From NCBI GenBank assembly GCA_030447865.1, contig JAUJOD010000002.1, forward strand, positions 413,602-477,601: a stretch of DNA of 64,000 nt, given 5' to 3'. This DNA is from Nocardioidaceae bacterium. GTDB lineage: Bacteria > Actinomycetota > Actinomycetes > Propionibacteriales > Nocardioidaceae. The position numbers and the translations under genes were made by a program. The notes below the pieces were generated by a model that saw only the letters and a program-made list of their open reading frames with translations, did not search any database and was not told the origin of the DNA. This document shows, piece by piece, positions 25,417 to 33,488 of the stretch (position 1 is the stretch's first letter; each line of letters starts with the position of its first letter).

Positions 25417-26757
25417 GTGGCTGACGTCGTCGTGGTCGGTGCCGGCCTGGGCGGCCTGACAGCGGCGGCTCGACTGGCGAAGCTCGGGCACCGGGTGACC
25501 GTGTGCGAGCGCAACGGCTACGCCGGCGGGTGCCTGCGCTCGATCGAGGAGTCGGGGTTCCGATGGGACGCCGGCCCGACGTCGACGACGCTGCCGGCCG
25601 CCGTACGCGACTTGTTCCGCAAGTCCGGCCGCCCGATCGAGCGGTACGTCGACCTGCAGCTGCGCACGCCGGCCCGCCGGCACGTGTTCGAGGACGGGTC
25701 GTTCGTCGACCTGCCGACCGGCAGCCGCGCGCGGCAGGTGGAGGCGGTCGACGCTGGTCTCGGTGCGGGCAGCGGTCAGCGTTGGGCGAGCTTCGTCGAC
25801 GGTCAGGCCACCGTCTGGGAGGTGCTGCGTCGAGAGGTGCTCGACAGACCTGCCGGTGGAGCTCGGTTCGCTGACCGGGGCGTGGCCCGTGCGCTCGGCT
25901 CCCGCGCGTCTCTGGGCAGGGTGCTGACGAAGGCGTTGAAGGACGATCGGCTGCAGGTGATGGCGGCGCACCCTTTCGTCGTGGCGGGGTCTGCGCCGAG
26001 GGATGTGCCGGCCTTTGCCGCTGTCGAGCCTTACGTCGAGCGCAGCTTCGGCGTGTGGAGCATCCCGTCGGGGATGGCGGCGCTGGGTGCCGCGCTCGTC
26101 GTCCGCCTCAACGAGCGCGGCGTCGATGTGCGCTACAACGCGGCAGTCACGTCGATCCTTACCTCCGACGACCGCGTCGTCGGGGTGGAGACCGAGTTCG
26201 GCCAGCGCGTCTCGGCCGACGTCGTGGTGACCGACATCGACCCCCGGGTGGTCGTCGGCGACCTGATGGACCACCCCGCTCTGCGGCGCCCACGGCAGAC
26301 GTTCGCCGCGGCGACGCCAGCGATCCCACCCGCGATCACCCATCTCGGGCTCAGCGGCGACCTGCCGACGCTCCCCGAGGAGGTCGTGCTGCACGGTGAG
26401 CCGCTGCTTGTGCTCACGACGTCGGGTTCCGCGCCGGCGGGCCACGCCGCCTGGACGGTGTGGCGGCGCGGCCCCGCCGAGGAGGACGTGCTCGTCACGT
26501 TGGCCCGGCGCGGCATCGACGTGAGGAAGAAGGTTGTCACTCGGGTCGACCGCAGCCCCGTTGACGTTGTCGCCGAGACCGGGGGGTCGCCGTACGGGCT
26601 GGCCTGGTCGGGCTGGCGGGCGCATGCCCACCGGGCCGCGCTCGGCAACCCGCTGCTCGGACTGCACCTGATAGGCGCCAGCATGCACCCAGGTGCCTCG
26701 ATCCCGTACGTCGTCTGGGGCGCTGCCCACGTCGCTGAGCGCGTCGGCAAGGCCTGA
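25417..26757 (+). CDS. CrtI-like FAD-dependent oxidoreductase (phytoene desaturase family)
   Basis: 446 residues, GTG start. N-terminal dinucleotide-binding fold VVVGAGLGGLTAAARLAKLGH with ERNGYAGGCLRS following, a substrate domain, and the C-terminal FAD motif GLHLIGASMHPGASIPYV that is typical of phytoene desaturases and relatives. CrtI enzymes desaturate or isomerise polyprenoid carotenoid chains. A GGPP-type synthase follows, but no phytoene synthase is in the window, so the substrate could be another isoprenoid. Part of a plus-strand run with DUF4126 and ATP-grasp genes. Confidence 0.8.
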   Translation: MADVVVVGAGLGGLTAAARLAKLGHRVTVCERNGYAGGCLRSIEESGFRWDAGPTSTTLPAAVRDLFRKSGRPIERYVDLQLRTPARRHVFEDGSFVDLPTGSRARQVEAVDAGLGAGSGQRWASFVDGQATVWEVLRREVLDRPAGGARFADRGVARALGSRASLGRVLTKALKDDRLQVMAAHPFVVAGSAPRDVPAFAAVEPYVERSFGVWSIPSGMAALGAALVVRLNERGVDVRYNAAVTSILTSDDRVVGVETEFGQRVSADVVVTDIDPRVVVGDLMDHPALRRPRQTFAAATPAIPPAITHLGLSGDLPTLPEEVVLHGEPLLVLTTSGSAPAGHAAWTVWRRGPAEEDVLVTLARRGIDVRKKVVTRVDRSPVDVVAETGGSPYGLAWSGWRAHAHRAALGNPLLGLHLIGASMHPGASIPYVVWGAAHVAERVGKA

Positions 26758-26893
26758 CCCCGCCCCCCTTCCCGATGCGTCCCACCTGGACACCACGTAA
26801 ACCCTCCGCGCTCAGCCGGACGAATCCGCTTAGTGCAGCCCCCGGCAGTGCTTCCCCCGGCCGTCCTTCCTCCTCCCGACTAGGCTCGCCAGC

Positions 26894-28027
26894 GTGACTG
26901 AGACGACTGCGGAGGTCCGGTCCGCCAGTGCCGACCTGACCGGCGCCGACCCGACCAGGGCCGACCCCATCAGCGCCGACCTACAGGCGAGCATCTCGGC
27001 CACGCTCGACGAGTTCATCGGCGACAAGCAGGCGCAGCTCGCCGCGCTGGGCACCGATCTCGCTCCGCTCTTCGACACGGCCAGGCAGGCGGTCGCCGGC
27101 GGGAAGCGACTCCGGCCGGCGTTCGCGTACTGGGGGTGGCGCGCCGCCGGTGGGTCGGCCGACAAGACGCAAGCGATTCTCACCGCAGCCGCCGCCGTGG
27201 AGTTGGTGCACGCCAGCGCCTTGGTCCACGACGACGTCATGGACGGCTCAGCCACCCGCCGCGGCCATCCCGCTGCCCAACGCAACTTCAGCGCTCTGCT
27301 CGGCGCCGACGCATCGCCACTGCAGGCGGACCGGTTCGGGGTCAGCGCGGCGATCCTGCTCGGCGACCTGCTGCTCTCGTGGTCCGATGAGCTGCTCGGA
27401 CGCAGCGGGTTCAAACCCAAGGCGATTAAGCGCGGCCGCGTCTACTTCGACCGGATGCGCTGTGAGGTGGTGGCCGGGCAGTACCTCGACGTGCTGGCGC
27501 AGACAACAACCCGCAGCAGCGCCGCCGCCGCGATGCGCGTCGTCCGCTACAAGGCCGCGAAGTACACGGTCGAGAGGCCGCTGCAGTTCGGCGCGGCCCT
27601 GGCCAAAGCCGAGAAGCCGCTGCTGGCGGCGTTGTCGTCGTACGGCGTCCCGCTGGGCGAGGCCTTCCAGCTCCGCGACGACGTCCTGGGCGTCTTCGGT
27701 GAGTCAAGCCGGACAGGAAAGCCGAGCGGCGACGACATCCGGGAGGGCAAGCGCACCTTGCTGATCGCGCGCGCCTTCGACAAGGGCTCCAGCGCTCAGC
27801 GCAAGCTACTCGACAAGCACTTCGGTAAGCCGGGGCTCGACGCGGCCGGGGTCGGCGCCGTACAAGAGGTGCTGCGAGCAACCGGCGCGTTGACCGACGT
27901 CGAGACCGTCATTACGGAACTGAAGGCCGCTGCGCTGGCAGCGCTGGATTCGGCACCCGTGTCGGACGCCGATGTCGTCTCGGCTCTTCGGTCGCTCGCG
28001 GGTCAAGCCACCGACCGTTCGATGTGA
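26894..28027 (+). CDS. idsA: Polyprenyl (geranylgeranyl-type) diphosphate synthase
   Basis: 377 residues, GTG start. Head-to-tail prenyltransferase that condenses IPP with allylic diphosphates. First Asp-rich motif HDDVMDGSATRRG (about residues 113-125) has DDxxD; the second is RDDVLGVFG, with Gly where many have Asp, as in actinobacterial IdsA-type enzymes. GGKRLRP precedes the first motif. The first 30 residues are hydrophilic with ADP-repeats (GADPTRADPISAD). Equivalent to idsA2 (Rv2173) by position in the mycobacterial order. The last nine codons recur at 30133 in degraded form. Confidence 0.9.
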   Translation: MTETTAEVRSASADLTGADPTRADPISADLQASISATLDEFIGDKQAQLAALGTDLAPLFDTARQAVAGGKRLRPAFAYWGWRAAGGSADKTQAILTAAAAVELVHASALVHDDVMDGSATRRGHPAAQRNFSALLGADASPLQADRFGVSAAILLGDLLLSWSDELLGRSGFKPKAIKRGRVYFDRMRCEVVAGQYLDVLAQTTTRSSAAAAMRVVRYKAAKYTVERPLQFGAALAKAEKPLLAALSSYGVPLGEAFQLRDDVLGVFGESSRTGKPSGDDIREGKRTLLIARAFDKGSSAQRKLLDKHFGKPGLDAAGVGAVQEVLRATGALTDVETVITELKAAALAALDSAPVSDADVVSALRSLAGQATDRSM

Positions 28028-28075
28028 CCTACCGCTCCGACCTGCCCGGCTCCGTGCGTGGTGCGAATCGGCTGT

Positions 28076-29494
28076 TCACGGCGGCGGCTCCGAAGCGTCC
28101 TCGACTGCCGGCTGCTCGGCCTGGTTCTGGAGCGGTCTTCCTCGTCCGCGTTGTCTGGTCCATCGGTCCCGCACCCCCGCTCCAAGCCGCGCGGACCAGG
28201 CCGTGCCCCAGCCCTGCGGCCGGGTCGCGGCTCTCGGTTGGGTGGTTGGCACGGCTCGGAGCGCGGCGGCGGTTGGGGTTCCCCAGGGTTCCATCACCAG
28301 GTGTCGCCGCAGGTAGAGCGCGGTTTCCCGGGCGATCGCGGCCAGCGGCAGTGCGAGCAGCGCGCCCGGAATGCCCTGCAGGTGACCGCCAAGCAACAGC
28401 GCGAAGATCACCAGCAGCGGGTTGATGCGCAGGCTGTGCGCGAACACCAACGGCGCCACCACGTGGCCCTCCAGCTGCTGCAAGGCCACGAACAGCAACA
28501 CCAGCCAGAGCGCGGTCAGCGGCTCTCCCTGAAACAACGCCACAAGAATCGGTGGCGTTGCGCCAAGGACCGGCCCGACATAGGGAATCAGCTCCATCAG
28601 CCCGAAGAACACACCGAAGAACACCGCATAGGTCCGCCCTGGCGGAAAGATCCCGAGCACGCCGAACAACCAGAGGGCCACGCCAGCACTCAGCCCCATG
28701 ATGAAGCTGAACAGAAGCTGCCCGCGCACATACCCAAACACCGCGCGCTGCACCCGCACCGGGTAATCATCATCACTGGTGCCGTCCCCCGGCGGCATCA
28801 GCTGCCTGGCCAAGGCACCGATCCTCTCCCCGTACAGGAGCATGTAAATCGAGATGACCAGGACCAACACCAGCACGAAGCCTGCCTCGGCGACCAAGGT
28901 CACCAGGTCACGGGTGAACGCCACGACGTCCCCGGAACCACGCAGTACCGAAGCCTGCAGGGTCTCCAGGGCAGTCTCGCCCGGCCGTTTGATCTGGATG
29001 CCGACGCCCCGCTCGTCGATCCAGTCTTGGACCCGGGCGAGGGAGGTGTTCGCCGTGTCGATCAACCGGGGTAGGTCAGCCTGGAACGCCGCCACCTGCC
29101 TTGCCACCGGCCGCACCAGCAGCGCCACGACCCCGGCCAGCGCGGCGAAGAATCCCGCGAACACCATCCCGATCGCGAGCCCGCGGGGCACTCCACCACC
29201 CTGAAGCAGCGTGACGAGCGGGTTGATGATCAAGGCGACCACGGCGGCGACGAGGAACAGCAGCACCACTGGTGCCGCTGCCCGCGCCAAGCCGGCCATT
29301 GCGAACAGCGCCACTGCGACCACCACGACCTGGAGCCATCGGGGCACCACCACCGGCTCCACCCGCGGGGCATCCGGCGCCTCGCCGCCCTCAGTGAGGG
29401 TCTCCGGCTCCTGTCCAGGTTCCGCGACGGCGCGCTCGTCCATCAACGGCTCGTACGTCGCCTCCGCCGTGGTCTCTTCGGGCTGGCTGGTCAT
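28076..29494 (-). CDS. AI-2E-type exporter family membrane protein
   Basis: 472 residues from the ATG at 29494 (the TTG at 29518 is less likely). An acidic cytoplasmic N-terminus of about 55 residues precedes eight or so hydrophobic helices: two early, then a cytoplasmic/periplasmic stretch with amphipathic helices (residues 120-190), then helices from about 205, with the family motif GLMELIPYVGP in the second half. Basic, Pro-rich C-terminal tail. The family (named after E. coli TqsA) exports signalling or lipid-like compounds; the substrate here is unknown. Convergent with idsA. Confidence 0.85.
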   Translation of the reverse strand: MTSQPEETTAEATYEPLMDERAVAEPGQEPETLTEGGEAPDAPRVEPVVVPRWLQVVVVAVALFAMAGLARAAAPVVLLFLVAAVVALIINPLVTLLQGGGVPRGLAIGMVFAGFFAALAGVVALLVRPVARQVAAFQADLPRLIDTANTSLARVQDWIDERGVGIQIKRPGETALETLQASVLRGSGDVVAFTRDLVTLVAEAGFVLVLVLVISIYMLLYGERIGALARQLMPPGDGTSDDDYPVRVQRAVFGYVRGQLLFSFIMGLSAGVALWLFGVLGIFPPGRTYAVFFGVFFGLMELIPYVGPVLGATPPILVALFQGEPLTALWLVLLFVALQQLEGHVVAPLVFAHSLRINPLLVIFALLLGGHLQGIPGALLALPLAAIARETALYLRRHLVMEPWGTPTAAALRAVPTTQPRAATRPQGWGTAWSARLGAGVRDRWTRQRGRGRPLQNQAEQPAVEDASEPPP

Positions 29495-29863
29495 CGACCC
29501 GCCCCCAATCGACTCCAACTACCCAGCAGGTCAACCCCGGCCAACCGAGGTGTATCGATGAATGCGGACATCGCATGGCGAGGTTAGCAACGGTCACCTG
29601 GCCGCGCAGGCAGGAGCATCGCAAGACCGGGCAAGAAGGGGCCTGCCGCGTTGGCCGGACCTGTCGTCCTAGGGGATCTTCGGGCCCCTCTGCACGTTAC
29701 GTTGGACAAGTGCCCTAGACCGTTCAGTTTCGCGACCCTGGCCATGTTCCCGCACCGGATGGCCAACGGTGGTGAGCTCTGACAGGCTGATACGAGGAGT
29801 GGTCGACCGACGACATACGTCACTGACCTACCAGAACGGACGCAACAGAAGGGACGCATCGCC
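29495..29863. other. 369-bp intergenic region without a recognised gene
   Basis: Lies between divergent AI-2E-type and amphi-Trp genes. No ORF with convincing codon bias, no tRNA. It must hold both promoters; AAGGGA before the amphi-Trp ATG is a plausible ribosome-binding site. A short AGGGG/CCCCT hairpin near 29670-29690 is too weak to name. Otherwise nothing seen. Confidence 0.6.
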
Positions 29864-30124
29864 ATGGCGACAGAGCCGCGAGACGTGGAACGCATCTACT
29901 CAACGCACGAGGTGGTGGCCAAGCTTCGCCGCCTTGCGGACGCCTTGGAGGAGGAAAAGCCTTTCCGAATCCAGATCGCTGGCGAGCGGGTTCGGGTTCC
30001 GCAGCGTGCCCAGTTCTCCGTCGAGCATGAGCGCGGCGACGAAGAGGAGGAGATCGAGTTTCAGCTGAAATGGCCGCTGGAGTCCCAGGCCGACGGCGGG
30101 TCAGACGAAGAGTCGCTCGTTTAG
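29864..30124 (+). CDS. Amphi-Trp domain protein
   Basis: 86-residue protein of the amphi-Trp family: a charged helix (VVAKLRRLADALEEEKPFRI) followed by beta strands (QIAGERVRVPQRAQFSVEHERG) ending in EFQLKWPLE, which holds the conserved Trp. Family function is unknown; they are small halophile/actinobacterial proteins sometimes linked to CsbD-type stress genes. Ends with an acidic tail. A 27-bp relic of the idsA 3' end begins 9 bp after its stop. Confidence 0.82.
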   Translation: MATEPRDVERIYSTHEVVAKLRRLADALEEEKPFRIQIAGERVRVPQRAQFSVEHERGDEEEEIEFQLKWPLESQADGGSDEESLV

Positions 30125-30132
30125 GCGTTGCC

Positions 30133-30159
30133 GGTCAGGCCACCGACCGCTCGGTGTGA
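30133..30159 (+). pseudogene. Relic of an idsA-like 3' end (27 bp)
   Basis: 24 of 27 bases match the last nine codons of the polyprenyl synthase at 28001-28027; all three differences are transitions at codon position 1 or 3 (GGT-CAG-GCC-ACC-GAC, then CGC-TCG-GTG-TGA). Translation GQATDRSV plus stop versus GQATDRSM plus stop. TCGCTCG precedes both, with an extra insertion here. Too short to be a gene; best read as a leftover of a duplication. Confidence 0.55.
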
Positions 30160-30176
30160 GGCTCCACCCGCTGCGG

Positions 30177-30725
30177 TCAGGCCGCTCTCCCGAGCCGGGC
30201 AAGAAGCCGGACTTCTCGGTCAGCGTCTGCGGGTGCTTCGACGCCTGGCTTGCAGACGCCGTCCATGTACAGCGCTTCTCCGAAACTGCCCGCACCTTCA
30301 TCGATCCGGTCAAGCTCGGCTTCCGAGAGTTGAGCGTCCACTCCGACCGACTGGGCAATGTCCCAACGGTGCACGAGCATGTCCCAGACGTAGAACTGCT
30401 CGAGGGTGGCGCCGACCGTGGTGCGGCCGAAGTGACCGTCGTACTCGATCGCGGCAACGTCGTCGTCGGCGATCGCCTCGCTGACCCGACTCGCGTGGTC
30501 ACGCCACGCAGCGACCGGATCCGCGTCGATGTCGGGCGTCTCGCCGAGATCGATGCCGTGTCCGGTGAGGAGCTCGCGCTGCGTCTCGATCAGGTGCCTG
30601 AGGACGTCGCGGGCCGACCAACCGTCACAGGGAGACCGGTTCGTCCAACTGTCTGCAGGTGCGGCTTCGAGCACGGCAGTCAACGGTCGGTTGGCCGTCT
30701 CATACTGAGTAACTGTGGTGTTCAT
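30177..30725 (-). CDS. TIGR03086-type DinB-fold metal-binding protein
   Basis: 182 residues from the ATG at 30725. The sequence follows the mycothiol-dependent maleylpyruvate isomerase/DinB four-helix fold: SWTNRSPCDGWSARDVLRHLIE (His of HLIE as a metal ligand), then FYVWDMLVHRWDIAQSV with the second His. The family includes thiol-dependent transferases and S-transferases in actinomycetes; a thiol (mycothiol) link is inferred from family knowledge only. Divergent from the AraC-type regulator with 36 bp between starts, suggesting they are controlled together. Confidence 0.8.
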   Translation of the reverse strand: MNTTVTQYETANRPLTAVLEAAPADSWTNRSPCDGWSARDVLRHLIETQRELLTGHGIDLGETPDIDADPVAAWRDHASRVSEAIADDDVAAIEYDGHFGRTTVGATLEQFYVWDMLVHRWDIAQSVGVDAQLSEAELDRIDEGAGSFGEALYMDGVCKPGVEAPADADREVRLLARLGRAA

Positions 30726-30761
30726 GGTCTGAACGTAGGTGTGTGCGGCACCCTGGTATTG

Positions 30762-31619
30762 ATGAAACCCGACAGCAACCCGGTGGATGCTCTTCCGACC
30801 CCGCTGGACAAGATCGAGCGGGCACACCTGAGGGACCCGAGCGACGCGTCGCACATCATCTACCGGTACGAGCCGAGCGCCGAGTTCGCCGGTCTGCTGC
30901 AGCGGTTCTGGATCCCGGTGTGGGCTGTTCCGCCCGGGCAGGAGGCCCCGCAGAAGGTCTTGCAGTACCCCGTGTGTCTGATCGTGGTCTCTGCCGAGTA
31001 CGCGCGCTTCTACGGTGTCAGCTCAGGCTTGTCGACGACCACCCTGACCGGTGACGGCTGGGCGGCCGGGGTGATGTGCGCGCCCGCCGCCGGCTTTCTC
31101 ATCGCGAAGACCTCGGTGGCGGCGTACACCGACAGGTTCGTTGACCTGACAGACGTCCTCGGTGTCCACGGCGAGCGACTTGTCGCCGCGGTTCGGGCTG
31201 CCATGGCCGCCGACCCGGGCTCCAGCGAAGCGCATCGTGTGGCCATGCAGGCGTACGGCGACGCGCTGCGGCCGTTTCTCCCCGTCGACCCCGAGGGAGA
31301 GCTGGTCAACAGGATCGTGGCGTTCGTGGAGGAAAGCAGCCACGTCACCCGGGTGGCGCAGGTCTGTGACAAGTTTGGGTTGTCCGAGCGGGCGTTACAG
31401 CGGCTAGTGCACCGCCGGCTTGGGCTGACTCCGAAGTGGCTCATCCAGCGTCGACGGTTGCAGGAGGCGGCCGAACGCCTCCGCGAGCGCTCGGCGACCC
31501 TCACCGAGGTGGCGGGGGTGCTCGGATATGCCGACCAGCCGCACTTCATCCGCGACTTCTCGAAGGTCACGTCCATGACGCCGGGTGAGTTCGCTGGGCT
31601 CCATGCCCGGCCGCGTTAA
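30762..31619 (+). CDS. AraC-family transcriptional regulator
   Basis: 285 residues from the ATG at 30762; the open frame extends over the neighbouring divergent gene. N-terminal DUF6597-like sensor region (SHIIYRYEPSAEF, FWIPVWAVPPGQEAPQKVLQ) and a C-terminal pair of helix-turn-helix units (GLSERALQRLVHRRLGLTPK, then ATLTEVAGVLGYADQPHFIRDF), the AraC hallmark. Probably controls the divergent DinB-fold gene, itself, or both; the 36-bp gap must carry the operators. Confidence 0.85.
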   Translation: MKPDSNPVDALPTPLDKIERAHLRDPSDASHIIYRYEPSAEFAGLLQRFWIPVWAVPPGQEAPQKVLQYPVCLIVVSAEYARFYGVSSGLSTTTLTGDGWAAGVMCAPAAGFLIAKTSVAAYTDRFVDLTDVLGVHGERLVAAVRAAMAADPGSSEAHRVAMQAYGDALRPFLPVDPEGELVNRIVAFVEESSHVTRVAQVCDKFGLSERALQRLVHRRLGLTPKWLIQRRRLQEAAERLRERSATLTEVAGVLGYADQPHFIRDFSKVTSMTPGEFAGLHARPR

Positions 31620-31697
31620 TGCTGCCTCGCCTGGCGAGCTATTGGCCACTCACCGATGGTTGAGCCAGGGTCGGTCACGTGGCGCTAGTCTCCGTCG

Positions 31698-32123
31698 GTG
31701 AACATCGGAACCCTGCCCCACCACCTCTACGACGATGCAGTGGACTTATGGCGCGTCACGGGGCTAACCCGCCCTTGGAACGACCCGGAGGCAGACCTCC
31801 GCAGAGCGCTGGAGGGAAGCGCGTCGACCGTGCTGGCCGGCACCGACCAAGGCGTTCTCCTCGCAACGGCGATGGTGGGGCACGACGGGCATCGAGCCTG
31901 GGTTTACTACCTGTCGGTGGCGCCGGCGGAGCAACGACGCGGCCGAGGGCGCAAGATGATGACGGCTTGCGAGGAGTGGGCACGAGCCCGCGGAGTCCCG
32001 AAGATCCAGCTGATGGTCCGTAGCGGCAACAGTGGGGTCATCGCGTTCTACGAAAGCCTCGGTTACGCCGACGCGCAGGTGGCAGTGCTGGGGCGTCGGC
32101 TCGACGACCAGGTGCCGTCGTAG
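31698..32123 (+). CDS. GNAT-family acetyltransferase
   Basis: 141 residues, GTG start. Acetyl-CoA-binding motif A is LSVAPAEQRRGRGRKMM (R-R-G-R-G type), followed by AFYESLGYAD, the usual GNAT motif B. Small single-domain member resembling YpeA-like acetyltransferases. Substrate cannot be deduced. Stands alone between the AraC gene and a hypothetical gene on the other strand. Confidence 0.85.
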   Translation: MNIGTLPHHLYDDAVDLWRVTGLTRPWNDPEADLRRALEGSASTVLAGTDQGVLLATAMVGHDGHRAWVYYLSVAPAEQRRGRGRKMMTACEEWARARGVPKIQLMVRSGNSGVIAFYESLGYADAQVAVLGRRLDDQVPS

Positions 32124-32194
32124 CTTTACGGGATCTCGGTACCGACTCCAGCCTCGATCATCTGTGGCCGAGGTATTCGACGTGGGACGAGCGG

Positions 32195-32686
32195 TCAGTC
32201 AAAGGTCGTCGTGACGGGTGGGGGCGGCGGTGGCAGTTCCAACTTGGCCGCAGCCGCTGCGTAGAGCTCGCAGCAAGCTTGGCGAACCAGCTCCCGCTCG
32301 CCGGTCACCAGGAACTCCTGCACGGGAAGGTGCAGAGTGAAGCGGTGCTGCTGCTGTTTCTTGGAGAACGAGTACACCAGCTTCCGTCGAGGCCTGTCGT
32401 TCACTTGCAGCATGAGGAAGATGTCATGATCGCGGCTCAAGTATTCTGTGAGCCAGGCGTGCCAGTGGGGATTCCGGATGATGTCCTCGCGAGCAAGCCA
32501 TGAGTCGTCCTCCCAAACGCTGGGCGGTTCCGCCGAACCCACCTGGATGCCCATCTCGGGATCGTCGCCGAACCCGTCGTCAACGAACTCTGCCCTACCG
32601 CCCGATTGGTACAGCGAACTAATCCAAGCGATAGAGACCCCCCATGCCTTCGGGCGGCGCTGCGGTTCTCCGCTCACTACACGCAC
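32195..32686 (-). CDS. Hypothetical protein
   Basis: 163 residues from the GTG at 32686; an upstream start at 32746 would add a Cys-rich 20 residues overlapping the VapBC operator region and is less likely. Mixed alpha/beta composition with acidic patch (FVDDGFGDDPEMG), a WLTEYLSRDHDIFLMLQVNDRPRRKLVYSF segment and a C-terminal polyproline tail (PPPPPP). No domain recognised. Divergent from the toxin-antitoxin operon. Confidence 0.6.
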   Translation of the reverse strand: MRVVSGEPQRRPKAWGVSIAWISSLYQSGGRAEFVDDGFGDDPEMGIQVGSAEPPSVWEDDSWLAREDIIRNPHWHAWLTEYLSRDHDIFLMLQVNDRPRRKLVYSFSKKQQQHRFTLHLPVQEFLVTGERELVRQACCELYAAAAAKLELPPPPPPVTTTFD

Positions 32687-32730
32687 TTTGGCATACCGGG
32701 CACATGAACGCTTGCTCAGGTTGCAAAGAT

Positions 32731-32755
32731 GCATGCGCCGGTGCATGTCTGCATG
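32731..32755. promoter_or_regulatory. Candidate operator of the VapBC-type operon (GCATG repeats)
   Basis: GCATG occurs at 32731, 32743 and 32751, with TGCA-TGCGCCGG-TGCA forming an inverted pair, 14-38 bp before the antitoxin ATG. Antitoxin autorepression at such repeats is usual for type II systems; the assignment is inferred. Confidence 0.4.
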
Positions 32756-32768
32756 TTAAACTCTGTGG

Positions 32769-33014
32769 ATGCCCAAGACCGTACAGATCCGCGACCTGGA
32801 CGATGAGGTCTACGCTGGCTTGGTCCGGCGGGCCGCCGAAGCAGGTATGAGCGTTCCCGAGTTGCTCCGTGCCGAGGCAGCGCGCCTGGCGGCACGCCCC
32901 AGCGTGGAGGAATGGCTCAAGCGCACTCGTCGGCGCTCCTCGTCGGTCGGGCGCCTTGAAATCCGCGATGCGCTCGACGAACAGCGCGGCGCGTGGCCCA
33001 GTGCTGGTCGTTGA
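32769..33014 (+). CDS. VapB/FitA-type antitoxin
   Basis: 81 residues. The N-terminal PKTVQIRDLDDEVYAGLVRRAAEAGMSVPELLR is a ribbon-helix-helix DNA-binding segment of the FitA-like/VapB type, followed by a charged toxin-binding tail (VEEWLKRTRRRSSSVGR). It overlaps the downstream PIN-domain toxin gene, the standard layout of a type II toxin-antitoxin module. Confidence 0.85.
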   Translation: MPKTVQIRDLDDEVYAGLVRRAAEAGMSVPELLRAEAARLAARPSVEEWLKRTRRRSSSVGRLEIRDALDEQRGAWPSAGR

Positions 33015-33402
33015 CGCCTCCTGTCTTTGCGAGGTCGTGATCGGAGGACCGAGCGCCGAGGCGATCCGCGAAAAGCTGGCGACCGACCCCGATCATGCTG
33101 CACCGCATGTTGTGGACGTCGAGGTCTTTGGCGTGATCCGGCGTGAGCATCTGCGTGGCCGGCTGGACCGCACCGAAGCCGCCCAAGCCGTTGAGGATCT
33201 CGAGGCGTGGCCGGGTGAACGCTTCGGGCACCGGCTGCTATTGGACCGGGCCTGGCAGCTGCGCGACACCGTCCGTGGATGGGACGCCATGTATGTCGCG
33301 CTCGCCGAGGCCCTGGACGCGGTCCTCCTCACCAGCGACATGCGTCTGGTGGCTGCTACCGGACCGACGTGCCGGATCGAGACGGTCGATCCCCGCCAGT
33401 AG
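32968..33402 (+). CDS. VapC-type PIN-domain toxin (ribonuclease)
   Basis: 144 residues from the ATG at 32968, or 133 from the GTG at 33001, which begins directly at the conserved VVDAS; the ATG is used because it has normal start context. PIN active-site acids: Asp in VVDASCL, Glu in DVEVFGVI, Asp in GWDAMYVALAEAL and Asp in TSDMRL. Overlaps the antitoxin gene by 14-47 bp. Expected to cut RNA (tRNA or mRNA) unless bound by its antitoxin. Confidence 0.86.
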   Translation: MRSTNSAARGPVLVVDASCLCEVVIGGPSAEAIREKLATDPDHAAPHVVDVEVFGVIRREHLRGRLDRTEAAQAVEDLEAWPGERFGHRLLLDRAWQLRDTVRGWDAMYVALAEALDAVLLTSDMRLVAATGPTCRIETVDPRQ

Positions 33403-33488
33403 AACTCGGCCGGTCGGTACCCGTATGCATGGGTGACGACTCATGCAGCACGGCATTGGCTTCAGAGCCTGGTCGAGGCGCAATCGGC

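Noticed and set aside
24154..26796. 880-codon open frame antisense to the ATP-grasp and CrtI-like genes
   Set aside because: Long antisense frames are expected in high-GC DNA; its composition is Arg/Ala/Pro-rich without domains and it overlaps two clearly functional genes.
29495..29863. Short frames in the AI-2E/amphi-Trp gap
   Set aside because: No ribosome-binding sites, poor codon bias and no family resemblance.
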